Shown here one piece after another: positions 21,437-31,771 of a DNA stretch of 64,000 nucleotides (its first letter is position 1; each line of letters opens with the position of its first letter). The stretch is taken from NCBI GenBank assembly GCA_002189035.1, contig CM007989.1, forward strand, positions 8,413,501 to 8,477,500, in the 5' to 3' direction. The position numbers and the translations under genes were made by a program. This DNA comes from Utricularia gibba (Eukaryota; Streptophyta; Magnoliopsida; Lamiales; Lentibulariaceae). Under the pieces are notes generated by a model, which worked only from the letters and a program-made list of their open reading frames with translations, searched no databases and was not told where the DNA came from.

Positions 21437-22428
21437 TTAGAAAAAGCCTTCGAACTCTTCTAACCCGGAGAAGTCTTGGTTGAAAATGAGATCAGACATA
21501 GCGAGATCGTCAACCTCCTCTTGTTCTACCATTTTAGCCAATACTTGCTTTTCAGACGCTTGATTGTTGCTGTTGATATCGATACCTCTTCTTGTCGGGG
21601 GCCACACCGCTGCCGCCGATTCATGACGATGATGGCGAGTTTTCGTCGAATCGCCGACGACATTTTTCATCTTGATCGTGTTGAACTTTTGCCTCACGGT
21701 TCCGGCCAGGGAGTTCCGCCGGGTCGGCTGGCTGTGGCTGTGCTCCGCCGTGTACGTGATGATGAATTTTCCAGGATTGGTGCAGCTTTGCTCCACCTGC
21801 TTCCTGGCTAAACATCCCTTTGTGCTACTGCACCTGTAGTAGCTCCTGGATTTCGTCACATCGTATCAGCACCCGAGACACAAACCGAAATAATTCATAT
21901 GTCAGCACCTTGGAAATGGGGAGCCTTTGATAGGCTTTTGCCCGTACTTCCGCCAAGCCCACAGATCAGACGTGAGATCTTCAGCAGAAACCTGAATCAC
22001 CACTCTCTTCCCATGGCTCTTCCTATATTAGAATAAAGATTCAATAACGTATTATCGATTTTGAGGAAGAATTCGATCGCTTACCGACTCTTGTACCGGG
22101 GTGTGTGCCCCGGAGCCGCGAGCGTAGTTGAGGAACCGTCGCTGCCGGAGGAAGATTTGGTCTCATCATCCGGATTTTGTTCTTGAAAATCGATCACCGT
22201 GCTCGATGGTAGGGGATGAGGAGAAAGCTGGTAAAAGGGCTTGTAGAGATCCTCCAGGTCGTCGTCTTTGGAAAGCTCCGGGAACAGAGTGAATAAGTCA
22301 TGATCGTTGACCCCGCCGCTAGAGAAATCAAAAAACGGCTTATCCGAAAAGAGACCCCTGGTTTCTAGATCATAAATCCCGCTGGATTCATGAACTATGG
22401 CATGCAAGCTCCAATCTTCAGCGCCCAT
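21437..22428 (-). CDS. WRKY transcription factor, group IIe (WRKY22/27/29-like)
   Basis: Exons 22085-22428, 21909-22022 and 21437-21845, 288 residues. The acidic Ser-rich N-terminus leads to [16 protein letters not shown] and the WRKY domain with [18 protein letters not shown]. The second WRKY intron falls at the conserved group-II Arg site ([10 protein letters not shown]). The zinc site is C-x5-C (CSSTKGC) followed 23 residues later by HSH. The extension [11 protein letters not shown] is typical of IIe proteins. These nuclear factors bind W-boxes (TTGACY) and often act downstream of immune MAP-kinase cascades. The promoter shows W-boxes, compatible with self- or cross-regulation. The acidic C-terminus ([10 protein letters not shown]) may activate transcription. 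Confidence 0.93.
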
Positions 22429-22535
22429 AATGGTTTTCCTTCATGAAAGCATCCAGAGAACACGGGACTGCTGCAAACTAGATACATATAAATAGGCAGG
22501 ATAAGAAGAGTTGTCTTCCAGCTCCTTTCCAGGTT

Positions 22536-22556
22536 TTGACTTTTGGTCAGAGTCAA
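22536..22556. promoter_or_regulatory. W-box pair upstream of the WRKY gene
   Basis: TTGACT at 22536-22541 and the inverted AGTCAA at 22551-22556 lie about 110-130 bp upstream of the WRKY start codon. A related GGTCAG sits between them. Clustered W-boxes in WRKY promoters commonly bind WRKY proteins themselves. Confidence 0.5.
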
Positions 22557-22655
22557 GGGACCGCCCACACCAGCACGCTTTCGTCGTCACTGTGGAGCCT
22601 TGTGGTTTATCAAAATCAGGAGTTTATTTTAATGAACTCGTGCTCAGCCCAGGCC

Positions 22656-22702
22656 AGAGCAGAGCAGAGCAGAGCAGACCAGACCAGACCAGACCAGACC
22701 AG
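22656..22702. repeat. Pentanucleotide microsatellite (AGAGC)n(AGACC)n
   Basis: About four AGAGC units run directly into five AGACC units: one array with a single-base variant switching half-way. It lies in the WRKY upstream region. Confidence 0.85.
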
Positions 22703-24124
22703 AATTGGATGGAATGCAATGCCCTCGAGGAAAAGCAACACCAAAAGAGACCAGTATGTATATTTTAATGGCCAGTTGCGTTACGTGCCCAAGGAGTCAA
22801 GGGTGAGTACTGTGAACCCCGGCAATGAAGCAACCGATTAACAGAAATAAAATAGTGATGGTGTGCCCCTTGGCCTTGGGGATTTAGAAACAGATGAGAT
22901 AAGAGAGTGACCCACCCTACAGAATATGTACGTCGGTTGGTGAGCACATATATGGGCTAAGCTCTCGACTAAGTCTCCCTTTTCTTGGTATGGGCCACAG
23001 CCCATAACTTGCTGAGTTCTTCTTCCCCATTTGCTCAGATCAGATCTTCACTTCCATGGTGTTATTAGGGCTGTGGATATTAATGAAGGTGTGATGCCTC
23101 ATTTCAAACTGAGTGGGCGACTGCGTAAATGATGCACCTTGGCGTAGCAGGTAGGTATGCACTTGGACATTTAGCTAGCTAGCACATGACCGCATATTTA
23201 TGTCGCAATTAAATGCAGCCCTAGGAAGATCAAGTGCCAGATCCACGTTGATGCATGAACAAGCAATTACGCAGGCAGCCATCTGGTTCAGATTCCAACA
23301 CTTGAGGGAGATGGGGTGCGCTGTTGCGTTCTCATGTGAAAAGAGGGAGGGAGAAGAAGAGTGAAGGTCAAGTGTTGCAAGTTGGCGCATCCCTGGACCC
23401 AACAGAGCTCCATCATGATCAGAAAAAGGAGATTCAGCTTCGACACGTGAGTGACATTCTGGTCACATGTGGAAGACCCACCGACCGACCGACCCACCGA
23501 CGTGGCTTGGCCATTTTGTTTAGGGATGGACATGGAGAAAACGTCAAAACAAGATGATGAGCCGCTGGAACGACACCATTCCTTCCGGAGCTCCCCACCC
23601 GACCCGACACTCCTGCTGTTCAATAATTTTGTTCATCAAAAGGGTGAGGTGTGGGCCACCGGAGCGATTTGAAGCGGAACGTCGGCAGGGCAGGCGGATC
23701 GGAGGTTGCGATCGATCCTTGTCTCCAGGCTCCAACGCTCCGACCGTGATGCCAACACCAGATCCCCATCTCCCTCGAGCAGGGTAGGGGAAGGGAGGGG
23801 ATTGGGATGGCAGCGAGGGCAGGGCGATGCTGATTGGGCGATTGCCGTTCGTGTACCGCACACGTGTGCACACGCGAGCAGATGCCCAAGCCTTCGGTGA
23901 GCGAGCAAGAAAAACAACATCCCTTTCTTTTACCTCCAGTCCATTATTGGATTGGATAACAACATTCATCACTATTTCCTATTATTAAGAAAAAAAAAAA
24001 AAAGCAATAGCTCTGATGCGCATCAAATTGCCCGGATCTCTATTTAACTTGCATACGACCATTTCCCCTCACAGGAGCTCCCCTGCTCGGCCTGAAGCTG
24101 GGTTTCCGTTCCAAGTCGGAGAAA
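22703..24124. other. Spacer between the WRKY and RING-H2 genes
   Basis: No convincing gene. The 23490-23900 part is GC-richer and therefore opens several frames on both strands, but none shows a motif. A (CCGA)n-like patch lies near 23480-23505 and a short A-run at 23988-24003. Confidence 0.45.
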
Positions 24125-24676
24125 ATGGGATTTCCGGTTGGTTACTCGGACTTCTTTATACCGAGATTGTTCTTCTACTTTCTCTCTGGGCTTGGGTGCA
24201 CCCGGAGACTCGTCTGCGCGATGCTCTCACTTGTGGGTCTTCATGATTTTCTGGTGGCGGAGCCAGTCTCCTATCAAGAGCCCCCCTTGCCGGAGCCGTC
24301 GTCGGTGGCCGCGGTTCTGATCCGGGAGCTGCTTCTCCCCGTTGTGAAATTCTCGGAGCTGGAAGTAGACCTGGTGTCCGACCCACCGGAGAGATGCGCG
24401 GTGTGCCTGTACGAGTTCGGGGATGAGGACGAGATCCGGCGGCTGACGAATTGCCGGCATATATTTCACCGGAGCTGTCTGGACCGTTGGATGGACCACG
24501 ATCAGAGAACGTGTCCGCTGTGCCGGACCCCCTTCATTCCTGTAGATAGACAAGACGCCTTCAACGAGCGCCTCTGGATGGCCGTGGGAATTCCCGATCT
24601 CAGTTCCGATTACCCCCGATCACCCCATCCGGATTCCTGTAGCTCCGCGAATTTCTTTTTCGACCGACTCGTGTAA
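24125..24676 (+). CDS. RING-H2 ubiquitin ligase, BRH1/RHA-like
   Basis: Single exon, 183 residues. The N-terminus (MGFPVGYSDFFIPRLFFYFL) is the hallmark opening of the small BRH1-type RING proteins: a hydrophobic anchor-like segment with the PRLF core. The RING-H2 finger is complete: CAVCLYEF, then C and H in NCRHIFHRSC, then CPLC, giving C3H2C3 spacing. Family members are E3 ubiquitin ligases, several brassinosteroid- or stress-responsive, with monolignol or hormone pathway substrates reported for some. The Tr/Asp-rich tail (ERLWMAVGIPDLSSDY) is also family-like. I cannot say which paralogue it is. Confidence 0.9.
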   Translation: MGFPVGYSDFFIPRLFFYFLSGLGCTRRLVCAMLSLVGLHDFLVAEPVSYQEPPLPEPSSVAAVLIRELLLPVVKFSELEVDLVSDPPERCAVCLYEFGDEDEIRRLTNCRHIFHRSCLDRWMDHDQRTCPLCRTPFIPVDRQDAFNERLWMAVGIPDLSSDYPRSPHPDSCSSANFFFDRLV

Positions 24677-25245
24677 CAAGGGCATTTAGGAGAACTCGGG
24701 TTCATATTCACTAACTAATCTGCAGGCAGCAGGCTCCATTCCATATCACAGGCACTACTGTCATCAACACAGAAAGAGCAATTCCAATCTGCAACTATCC
24801 ACCACAACACACCCCAAGTTCTACTTTTCAATACCCAGATGCGCAGCTCTTCGCTCGTGTGGTCTGGTCTCGCAACTACAAATAAAAAAAAAAAAAAGGG
24901 GGGGAAAGAACAGAAAAGACCTTTTTTTCTCCATTTTTATTGCAGCAGCATGTGGCGAGCGAGGGAGTTATCAGGAAGGTGAGACTGGTAGTGATAATGC
25001 GTGAACAAGTTTCAGAGTTTGTTAGATGAGGCGAGGACCAATTTTCGAGGGAGTAGTTGAGCATGGGACCGAAGCAATTATCTGCCTGCAGTAATATCGA
25101 CAAACAGACACTGCAAGGACACCAAGAAAACCAGACTTTTATGCGCTCAGGTGAGACGGAGGAATCATCATTAGGTTCCCTCCATCTTCTCACACGCTAA
25201 GTAGCTCGCCTCCATGGCACCCCAAACGCAAACTTCACCAGACGG
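24677..25245. other. Spacer downstream of the RING-H2 gene
   Basis: No coding signal was recognised. An A13 plus G-run lies at 24883-24905 and T-rich sequence follows. It is 3' flank for the RING-H2 gene and for the PLAC8 scrap. Confidence 0.4.
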
Positions 25246-25335
25246 AGGATCCTGCTGTATGGTACTCATAGTGCGCCACAAATTGCGGTAATTCTGCCGC
25301 AACTGCATCTTTTCCGGCGACGCCTGAGTTGCCAT
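25246..25335 (-). pseudogene. Scrap of a PLAC8 (cysteine-rich DUF614-type) gene, first exon only
   Basis: Thirty codons read MATQASPEKMQLRQNYRN.W, then MSTIQQDP. From memory this matches the very start of the plant PLAC8-family protein related to At4g23470 (MATQ..EKMQLRQNYRNLWHTD.M.TIQAD). The Cys-rich body (YCCFALWCGPC) does not follow; the frame runs on for 24 unrelated codons to a stop. It is most likely a captured or truncated first exon. The match is from memory and short. Confidence 0.5.
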
Positions 25336-25724
25336 TTCGGATACCGACTCCAATCCCCTGCCTGGCTTGACTGAATCAGATATCGGCGGGGAATGTATTT
25401 GGAAGAGGGAAGAAAGGAAGGGCGATTTTTGGAATCCAATACAGCCCTTGCACGTGGCAGAAATGGGTCAAGCTTCCTGTGTACTGGAGGTCAGTTGAAA
25501 CTTCAAAGGTGAGTAGTGTTTCAAGGTGGATAATCATGACTGGAATTTCACTCAGATTGCAACAAACTCCTGAACTTCCACAAAAGTAAAAGAGGAAACG
25601 ATGCAACCCATGCGCCATAGACGGTATTCCCTATTCATACAAAGAATTCTTACACTTGCATTATCTTTGTTTCTTTCACTCTCTCGTGTCTCTTTAGGTC
25701 TCTAAGATCTAAGACAATGAACAA

Positions 25725-26722
25725 CTATCTTGCAGAACCCAGGGTGTAAACCATTTCCTGCATTTCATTGCAATGACCAAAAAAAGGGGGGATTATGCTA
25801 AGCAGACTTTGGATTCCGAGAGATATTTGGCACCTGAATGTACCTGATCACAAACTGGGCATGTATTGCTTCGTTCCATCCATTCAAGAATGCAAGAAAG
25901 GTGGAAGTGGTGGTCACATTTTGTTGGAATCTTCGGGTTTTCGGCATTGTATTCTGCATTCAGAACCAAGGATAAAGGAATTCAGGATCGAACTGAGAAA
26001 CATGTGGAGAAAAATACAGGGGGGAACAGTGTGTTCCGTAGCACCTTCAAGACAAGTGGGACAGACATCTTCCTCGTCTTGGAAAAGCAACGAGACATCT
26101 GACTTTTTCAAGTTATCATCTTTTTGAAGATTGACTTCCTTGGTTGAGTCCAAAACATCATAAGTTCCAGCTGTTTCATTGGAATCCAGTTTCTTTATCT
26201 TGGCCATGATGGTGCTATTGGGATTCAACTCTTCAGCAGGCTGAGTATCGCTGCTCTGGGAGATTACTTTCGCCTTCCGTCCACAGATTAGATTTTCCGA
26301 GGCTGCATATTGTAGGACATCCATTTCATACGGTACAGGGGCAGGAGGAGGACGATAAGTGTCTGGGGTTGAAGTGTCGAGATTGGTATCCACCAAAAGC
26401 CCACCAGGAAGAGTAGGTATAGTTGCATTACGCGATGAGGGCTCAACTTCTTCTGATACTGCATACTGCATTCAAATTTGTAACTATATTAGAAAAGGAA
26501 ATTCCACATGTCTCCATCAATGGTTGGCTATCTTATTACCAGGAACAACACAGAGAAATACTTTGCAAGATAAAATATTCTGCTCGTTCAGAAAAAAATA
26601 ACAGGGACGAAACTACACATTTTCCTCCTGAGAAGAGACGAAGCTAGTGATCTCACATGAACTAATGTTGATGAGCTGGTAGCTTCAGAGCTCCTGGATG
26701 CACAGCAACAACAGCCACCCAT
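25725..26722 (-). CDS. RING-H2 E3 ubiquitin ligase, RHB1A / At3g02290-like
   Basis: Exons 26657-26722, 26045-26465, 25844-25953 and 25725-25757, 209 residues. It starts MGGCCCCASR, a Gly-2/poly-Cys opening suited to N-myristoylation and palmitoylation. A family core follows: GGLLVDTNLDTSTPDTYRPP and PPAPVPYE. The RING finger is DEEDVCPTCLEEYNAENP, then TKCDHHFHLSCILEWMERS and CPVCDQE. The second Cys pair reads CPTC where the family usually has CPIC; the zinc ligands are intact. The last exon encodes only ten residues. A non-coding 5' exon ending near 27960 (GAG before GTAAAAC) is likely, which would put the promoter near 28100. It is probably a membrane-associated E3. Confidence 0.88.
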
Positions 26723-29036
26723 TTTTTGCACGCACCATCCAGTGGAAGGCACCACAGGCTCGGCTGTCCAATTCTCCTTCAGATAGAGATGTGAAAAACT
26801 CAATATGCAGTGACATATCCCGTTCACTTTCATCATCTGGTGTTCACAGCTATTCAATCATGAATATGTTTACAGACAATTTCAAAACTTAAAGAATGAT
26901 TGTTCACTAGTAAAGAAAATTATTACTTTAATAGAACAAGGTGTAGGATTTCTGTACTAGTGTAAGTTTCAGGGTACGTGTGAGAGCAGCGAACAGATTT
27001 TTGTAGACACACTAAAGATACAGAAAATAAAGGTAAAATAGCCAGTTACTGATGCATACGTTACCCAACTTCTCCGCCTCATACTTGGAAGTACAATCCG
27101 TTAACTGGACAGAGAAAATGCTCTACTAGGTACATAGAAAACCAGCCATAAGGAAGCAAAGTAATTGAACAGCGTGCCAGGTTTGACTGGATATTTGGAC
27201 ACTTTTAGAACTCAAGATTTAATCATCCCAACTGCTGTGAATTGTTCATGAACACAAACCAAAAAAAAAAAAAAAAAAAAAAAACATAAAAACAGGATAT
27301 GTGAATTTTCACTAATTGCCTTTTCTCCAACTCTCCAAGTAATGATATCAGCCCAAAGAGTCAATACCCTCGCACTCAGTATCCAAGGGAAAAAGTAATG
27401 ATAAGCGCCTGGTGTATGCACGAGGAAAAGCTAAAACAATGGATAGGCATCAAGATACATAAAAACACCGAAAGTCTGACATAAATACTTCAGCGGTAGA
27501 AACTGGGGGTGAATTTAAGAGAATATGCGGCGAAATCCTGAAAAAAGAATCATATACATAAAGATATAACAGATTCTTCTTTTTTGTCTTAACTCACTGG
27601 CATGAGAGTGATTCAATACGAAACTATTGAACATCCGCCACGACTCTTCATCAGTCTGTTGGAATTAATAAAGTAGCACTTCTTCCCCTCCACAATCATC
27701 CAATCAATACACTCCCACAAAAAAAGAAAAAGCATGCACCCAATTACCATAACACCAGGAATCTGGACATGAATTCCCAGGTAAATCACCACAAGAAGTC
27801 AATGAACTTAAAAAAATCAGTGCCAGTTTAGCATCCGCGGGTGCTTGCAACACCACATCATGTCCATGAACACACACGCGCGCGTGCCCGAAAAGGTAAC
27901 AATCCAGGTACACAAACACACACACAGACACACAAGCAGGCATATGCATGTTTTACCTCAGAGTTTGGAGTGAACCCAAACAGTCGCCTTGTGCGGTAGC
28001 GTGAGGGAGGAAGACGACCAGACCAGAGAGACAGCTGCAGGGAGCTCAAGGAAATTCTTCACATGATTAGGAAAGCGGATTCGATGGTATTGGTCATTGG
28101 AGTGGAGCTCATCATTCAAAAAGCCACAAAACGAAGAATTTTGGAGATTATTTTTATACGGAATAATGCCAAAAAAGAAGAGGAGGGAATCAATAAATAA
28201 ACAGCTATGGGCTGGGCTGATCCATCAAGCCCGTATTTAGTATAAATATACACAGAAAATACCCAATTTATTTATCTTTTTAAAAAATCAATCGATCAAT
28301 GGGCTTCTGGGCCGCACTATGCATACAACCGTGCCCTGCCCTGCCCTCTAGAAGCCCATTTACAGCCTCGTTCCCGAAGCACGATCCTTCTGGAACCAAC
28401 TCCAAATAAGCCAAGGAAGAAGACGACATCGTTGCAGTGGTTGTGTTGTGAAAGGTAGATACAAAAGAACAGAATGGGGGGCTTAAACCAGCCGCGTTGG
28501 GGGAAGGGCAGCACACGCGAGTATGTTTCCAAAGACTGAGTCTGATGCTCTGGATTCAGTAGGGAGTATCATAGACGGCTACGCAGAGACAGGAATTCTG
28601 ATCCTGTGGGTAGAAGAAATGAATGTAGGATGTAGAAGAAAGCGGTGGCCTTTTTTATGGGCGGAGACGATCACATGGAGGAGGCATTTCAACGTGGGGT
28701 TGGATTTATTCATTATGGCACTGAACTGATATCAGTGGTCATCCTGGATGCGCTATCCTAAACACAAAAACTAGAAAAAAAAAACTCCATTTTGGTAGAA
28801 AATGTGTCGGAGATTTTAAGGAAACGATGATTCGGGCGCCCCGCTCCATTGGAGTACTCGCTTCTTTTGTTTTCTGATCAGTTGCTCTGGTTATTCAGCA
28901 GTGGGACTCCACTCCCGCGCAGTCCACTAGCAGAGTACACTCTGTTCCCAGGTTTTGTCGTCTCCAATGACAAATGAAGGCAAAAAAGGTGTTGTTCGTT
29001 CTAGCCTGGAGTCTATGTAGGATTAAATACTTAAAA
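26723..29036. other. Leader/intron region of the RHB1A-like gene and spacer
   Basis: The 26.7-28.1 kb part probably holds a long 5' UTR intron of the minus-strand RING gene. It contains a 25-A run near 27260 and CA/TG-rich repeats around 27870-27940. The rest, 28.1-29.0 kb, shows no coding signal. Confidence 0.4.
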
Positions 29037-29690
29037 TAACACCAAAAATAGATAAACAGCAATAACATGACTGATCTTGATTAATTGTTTTCGCTTGTTT
29101 TGCTAAAGCATTAAAGAACACAAGTCAATTTTAACGTGGAAACCCTTACGGGAAAAACCATGGGTGAATCCTCACCAGGTCTAGGAAAATTCATTAAAGC
29201 AACGTTTGAGTACAAGAGCAATACAGCTCTGTCAATCAGCTTGAATAATCAAGCAAAATTGATACAACCAGATTCCTGAAGTAACGAAAAACCTTAAAGA
29301 GAATTGATTGTCGTACTCTCTTCGATTCAATCAAGATCGAAACGTCATCGAGATAATCTGAGTAAGAAGAAAATTGCTCCTGACTTTCTTTTCTTCATAA
29401 CTTTATGCTCTGTGCACCTATGCACCTACCGCAAGAGGCAGAGCCAACTGTCTTTTTATTCCTCTTTTTTTCAGTTATTTTCATAACCGTCGAAGCCCAA
29501 TCTATTGTTCGTTCTGATATTGGACAGAGTCATTTCAACTGGATTATTGGGATGTATTATTAGTGTTTCCAGCCCAACTGGATTATTGGGATGTCTTATT
29601 AGTGTTTCCAACCCAGTCTGGCATAACAACCCAATCCAGAATTCTCAACCCATAGATGACTTCTTCTGCGTCATCATACTCAAACATTAG
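29037..29690. mobile_element. LTR-like stretch (possible solo LTR or fragment of a Ty1-copia element)
   Basis: The block contains AACGTGGAAACCCTTACGGG followed by AAAAACCATGGGTGAATC. I know this phrase as recurrent inside Ty1-copia LTRs of many plants. No internal domain (gag, integrase, RT) is near it. I could not define TG...CA ends or a target-site duplication, so this is a tentative fragment. Confidence 0.4.
29537..29614. repeat. 39-bp direct tandem duplication
   Basis: Two adjacent copies (29537-29575 and 29576-29614) of a unit starting AACTGGATTATTGGGATGT. They differ at only two positions (A/C and G/A), so the duplication is recent. Confidence 0.9.
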
Positions 29691-29777
29691 AAAAGAAAAA
29701 AGTTCTGTGGGATTAAGGAAGGAGATTTCCATCCTTAATTAATCCACTGTTCAGAAAGTAACAGACTATTTCAAAGA

Positions 29778-30117
29778 TTGCAGCTTCTCCATCTTGTCAA
29801 AGAAGTGATCCTACAAGTTGCCGTAAGGAGGTTCATTACCTTTTCCAGATGCAATGCCGCCAGGGAGCTGCGGCGCCGTGCAACCGAAGCACTGGAAGCC
29901 ACAGATCAAGAGCTGGTCACCCCTGTCCAGAAATGGTTGGACAAGTCATGGTGCTGGGTTACATTTCTAGATGCTCAACTAAATCCCAGCGTCTGGCAGG
30001 AGCTGGTTTTGACAAGAGCCAGAGTTCTGGAAATCAGGGCGAAGCTTATGCTCAGAAGCGGGATGCTCGACGTCGAAGAGGACCTCATAAGGAAAGATCC
30101 GAAGACCACTGAAATTG
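29778..30117 (+). CDS. Orphan coding-like block, unrecognised
   Basis: About 110 codons read as a helical, charged protein: RELRRRATEALEATDQELVT, then WLDKSWCWVTFLDAQLNP, WQELVLTRARVLEIRAKLML and VEEDLIRKDPKTTEI. The codon pattern and regular heptads look like real coding sequence rather than chance. After GAAATTGTTGTTAG it runs into a T-run. I recognise no family and find no neighbouring exons, so it may be one exon of a larger or dead gene. Confidence 0.4.
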
Positions 30118-30182
30118 TTGTTAGTCATTTTTTTTTTTTATTATGTTTCGGGTCCAAGTTCCTCTTCTCCCTCCCAGATTGA

Positions 30183-31771
30183 ACAAGTTAACATACGCTT
30201 TGCCTCCCCTGTTAGTGATGACAACTTCGTGCATTGGCATGCACAAGATGAACAGACAGCAGTCCTTCCATAATGCAATATTTCCCCTCGTTTTCATATG
30301 ATTATCAAACACTGGAACTGCATAAATAAGCAAATGGGACCCTGCCCTTAGCCTAGAGGCAGCTAGCATTCCTATGGAAGAACGCAATTGTGTTTTCTCG
30401 GGTCCAATCCACTGCCAGCTCATGCGACCACAGCCACACACATTTTCTTTTTGTAATGTAGCCTCTGCAGATGAGATTGGGCAGGCTGGCGGGGATTCCA
30501 TCAGCTCCGGGGAACACACAGATGAGATGCCATGTGGTTGATTATGCAAACGAGCGATATTCCACAAAAACAATATTCATCATACAGGGAAAGGAGAGAA
30601 GTGATAAGGAGAAGGGACGGGTGCGGGACAGCGAAGATGGGCGTCCACCGGTGAACCCACTCCGGCCAAATGATTTGTTACTGGGGGTGAGTGGAGGCCA
30701 CAGCAAGGGTCAATACTTAATGCGGGTGGGGTGATGGGGTCCCGTCCCCCGGTCCCCCTTCAACCAGCGACGATCCAGACTCTGCCTAATACTCTCTTCT
30801 TATAAAAACAATTCGCCTACGTCTATTACACGGATCTTGAGGAGATCTTCTGACGTTGTATTCTGCGTACGGGGTGTACACGTGCCAATGCCATTCGCCG
30901 GAGCCGTAACTTGCAATACAGTTACTGGTTCCTCCCGGAGTCCTGATTATGGAGTAAATGTGAATTGTGCACCGCACAGGGGACCGCTTCGTACTAATCA
31001 TGAATGAGTGAGTAGTTGATCATTCCGCAATAATTCCGTTACCTTTCCCTTTTCTTTCATTTTCATGTTACTGTATGCGAAAAAAAGAACCCGTTAATGA
31101 CGGCCATGTGATGATCATTACTGCTCTGAAAAAGCTTACCACTTTGATTCTGCCTTTCTAGGTGGTGTAGCACAACTGTAACAGAGAACAAAAAAAAGGC
31201 TTAACCGGGATGGAGAGGGAGGAGGGAGATGAGTCCCCTGAACTGTAAGAAACCCAGCCCACGGGTTGAAGGGTACCAACCAGCTGACACTTTGAGCAGT
31301 AGTAATAATGCTATGGAGCGGTGTCAATGTCAGGGCATTCATAAATTATGTTCTTTAGCGCAAACATACAAGTGCATACGATCAAACTTCCACATGATGA
31401 ATGCTTTCACACTGCCCAGGATGTTTTGCCTCTTTCTGAAGAATTTCCCTGTTGCACCACGAGGAGCTTTGCTGATGTAGATTAGTTTGGAATCTTATGA
31501 TTTGTTTTTCGGGCATCGTGAAAGAATGTTTTTTTTTTCACGAACGAGATTTCTGGCTTTGCGGGTCACATGATGGTGTGAAGTGAGAGACTTTGAGGGT
31601 AAAAGCTGCTCTGTTCTGAAGCTTTAGCTGCTGCATGTGAGTGGATTTTGCGTACCAACTATTTGATGAATTGCGCTGACTTGTGTCGTTTTTCATGTGT
31701 TTTTCTTGTTGTTTCTTGTTGCAGTTTTGGATGCTCTCTCATGAGGTGTTTTTCAGTGCCATCCATTTCTC
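30183..31771. other. Spacer before the DUF4378 gene
   Basis: No gene was recognised. The last 400 bp, with T-rich leader-like sequence and several donor/acceptor-like sites, probably contain the 5' UTR of the DUF4378 gene. Confidence 0.4.

Noticed and set aside
22656-22702. Regularly spaced repeat resembling a CRISPR array
   Set aside because: It is a simple pentanucleotide microsatellite without spacers, in a plant nuclear genome.
23544-23972. Several overlapping open frames on both strands
   Set aside because: GC-rich spacer; no motif and no splice signals in any of them.
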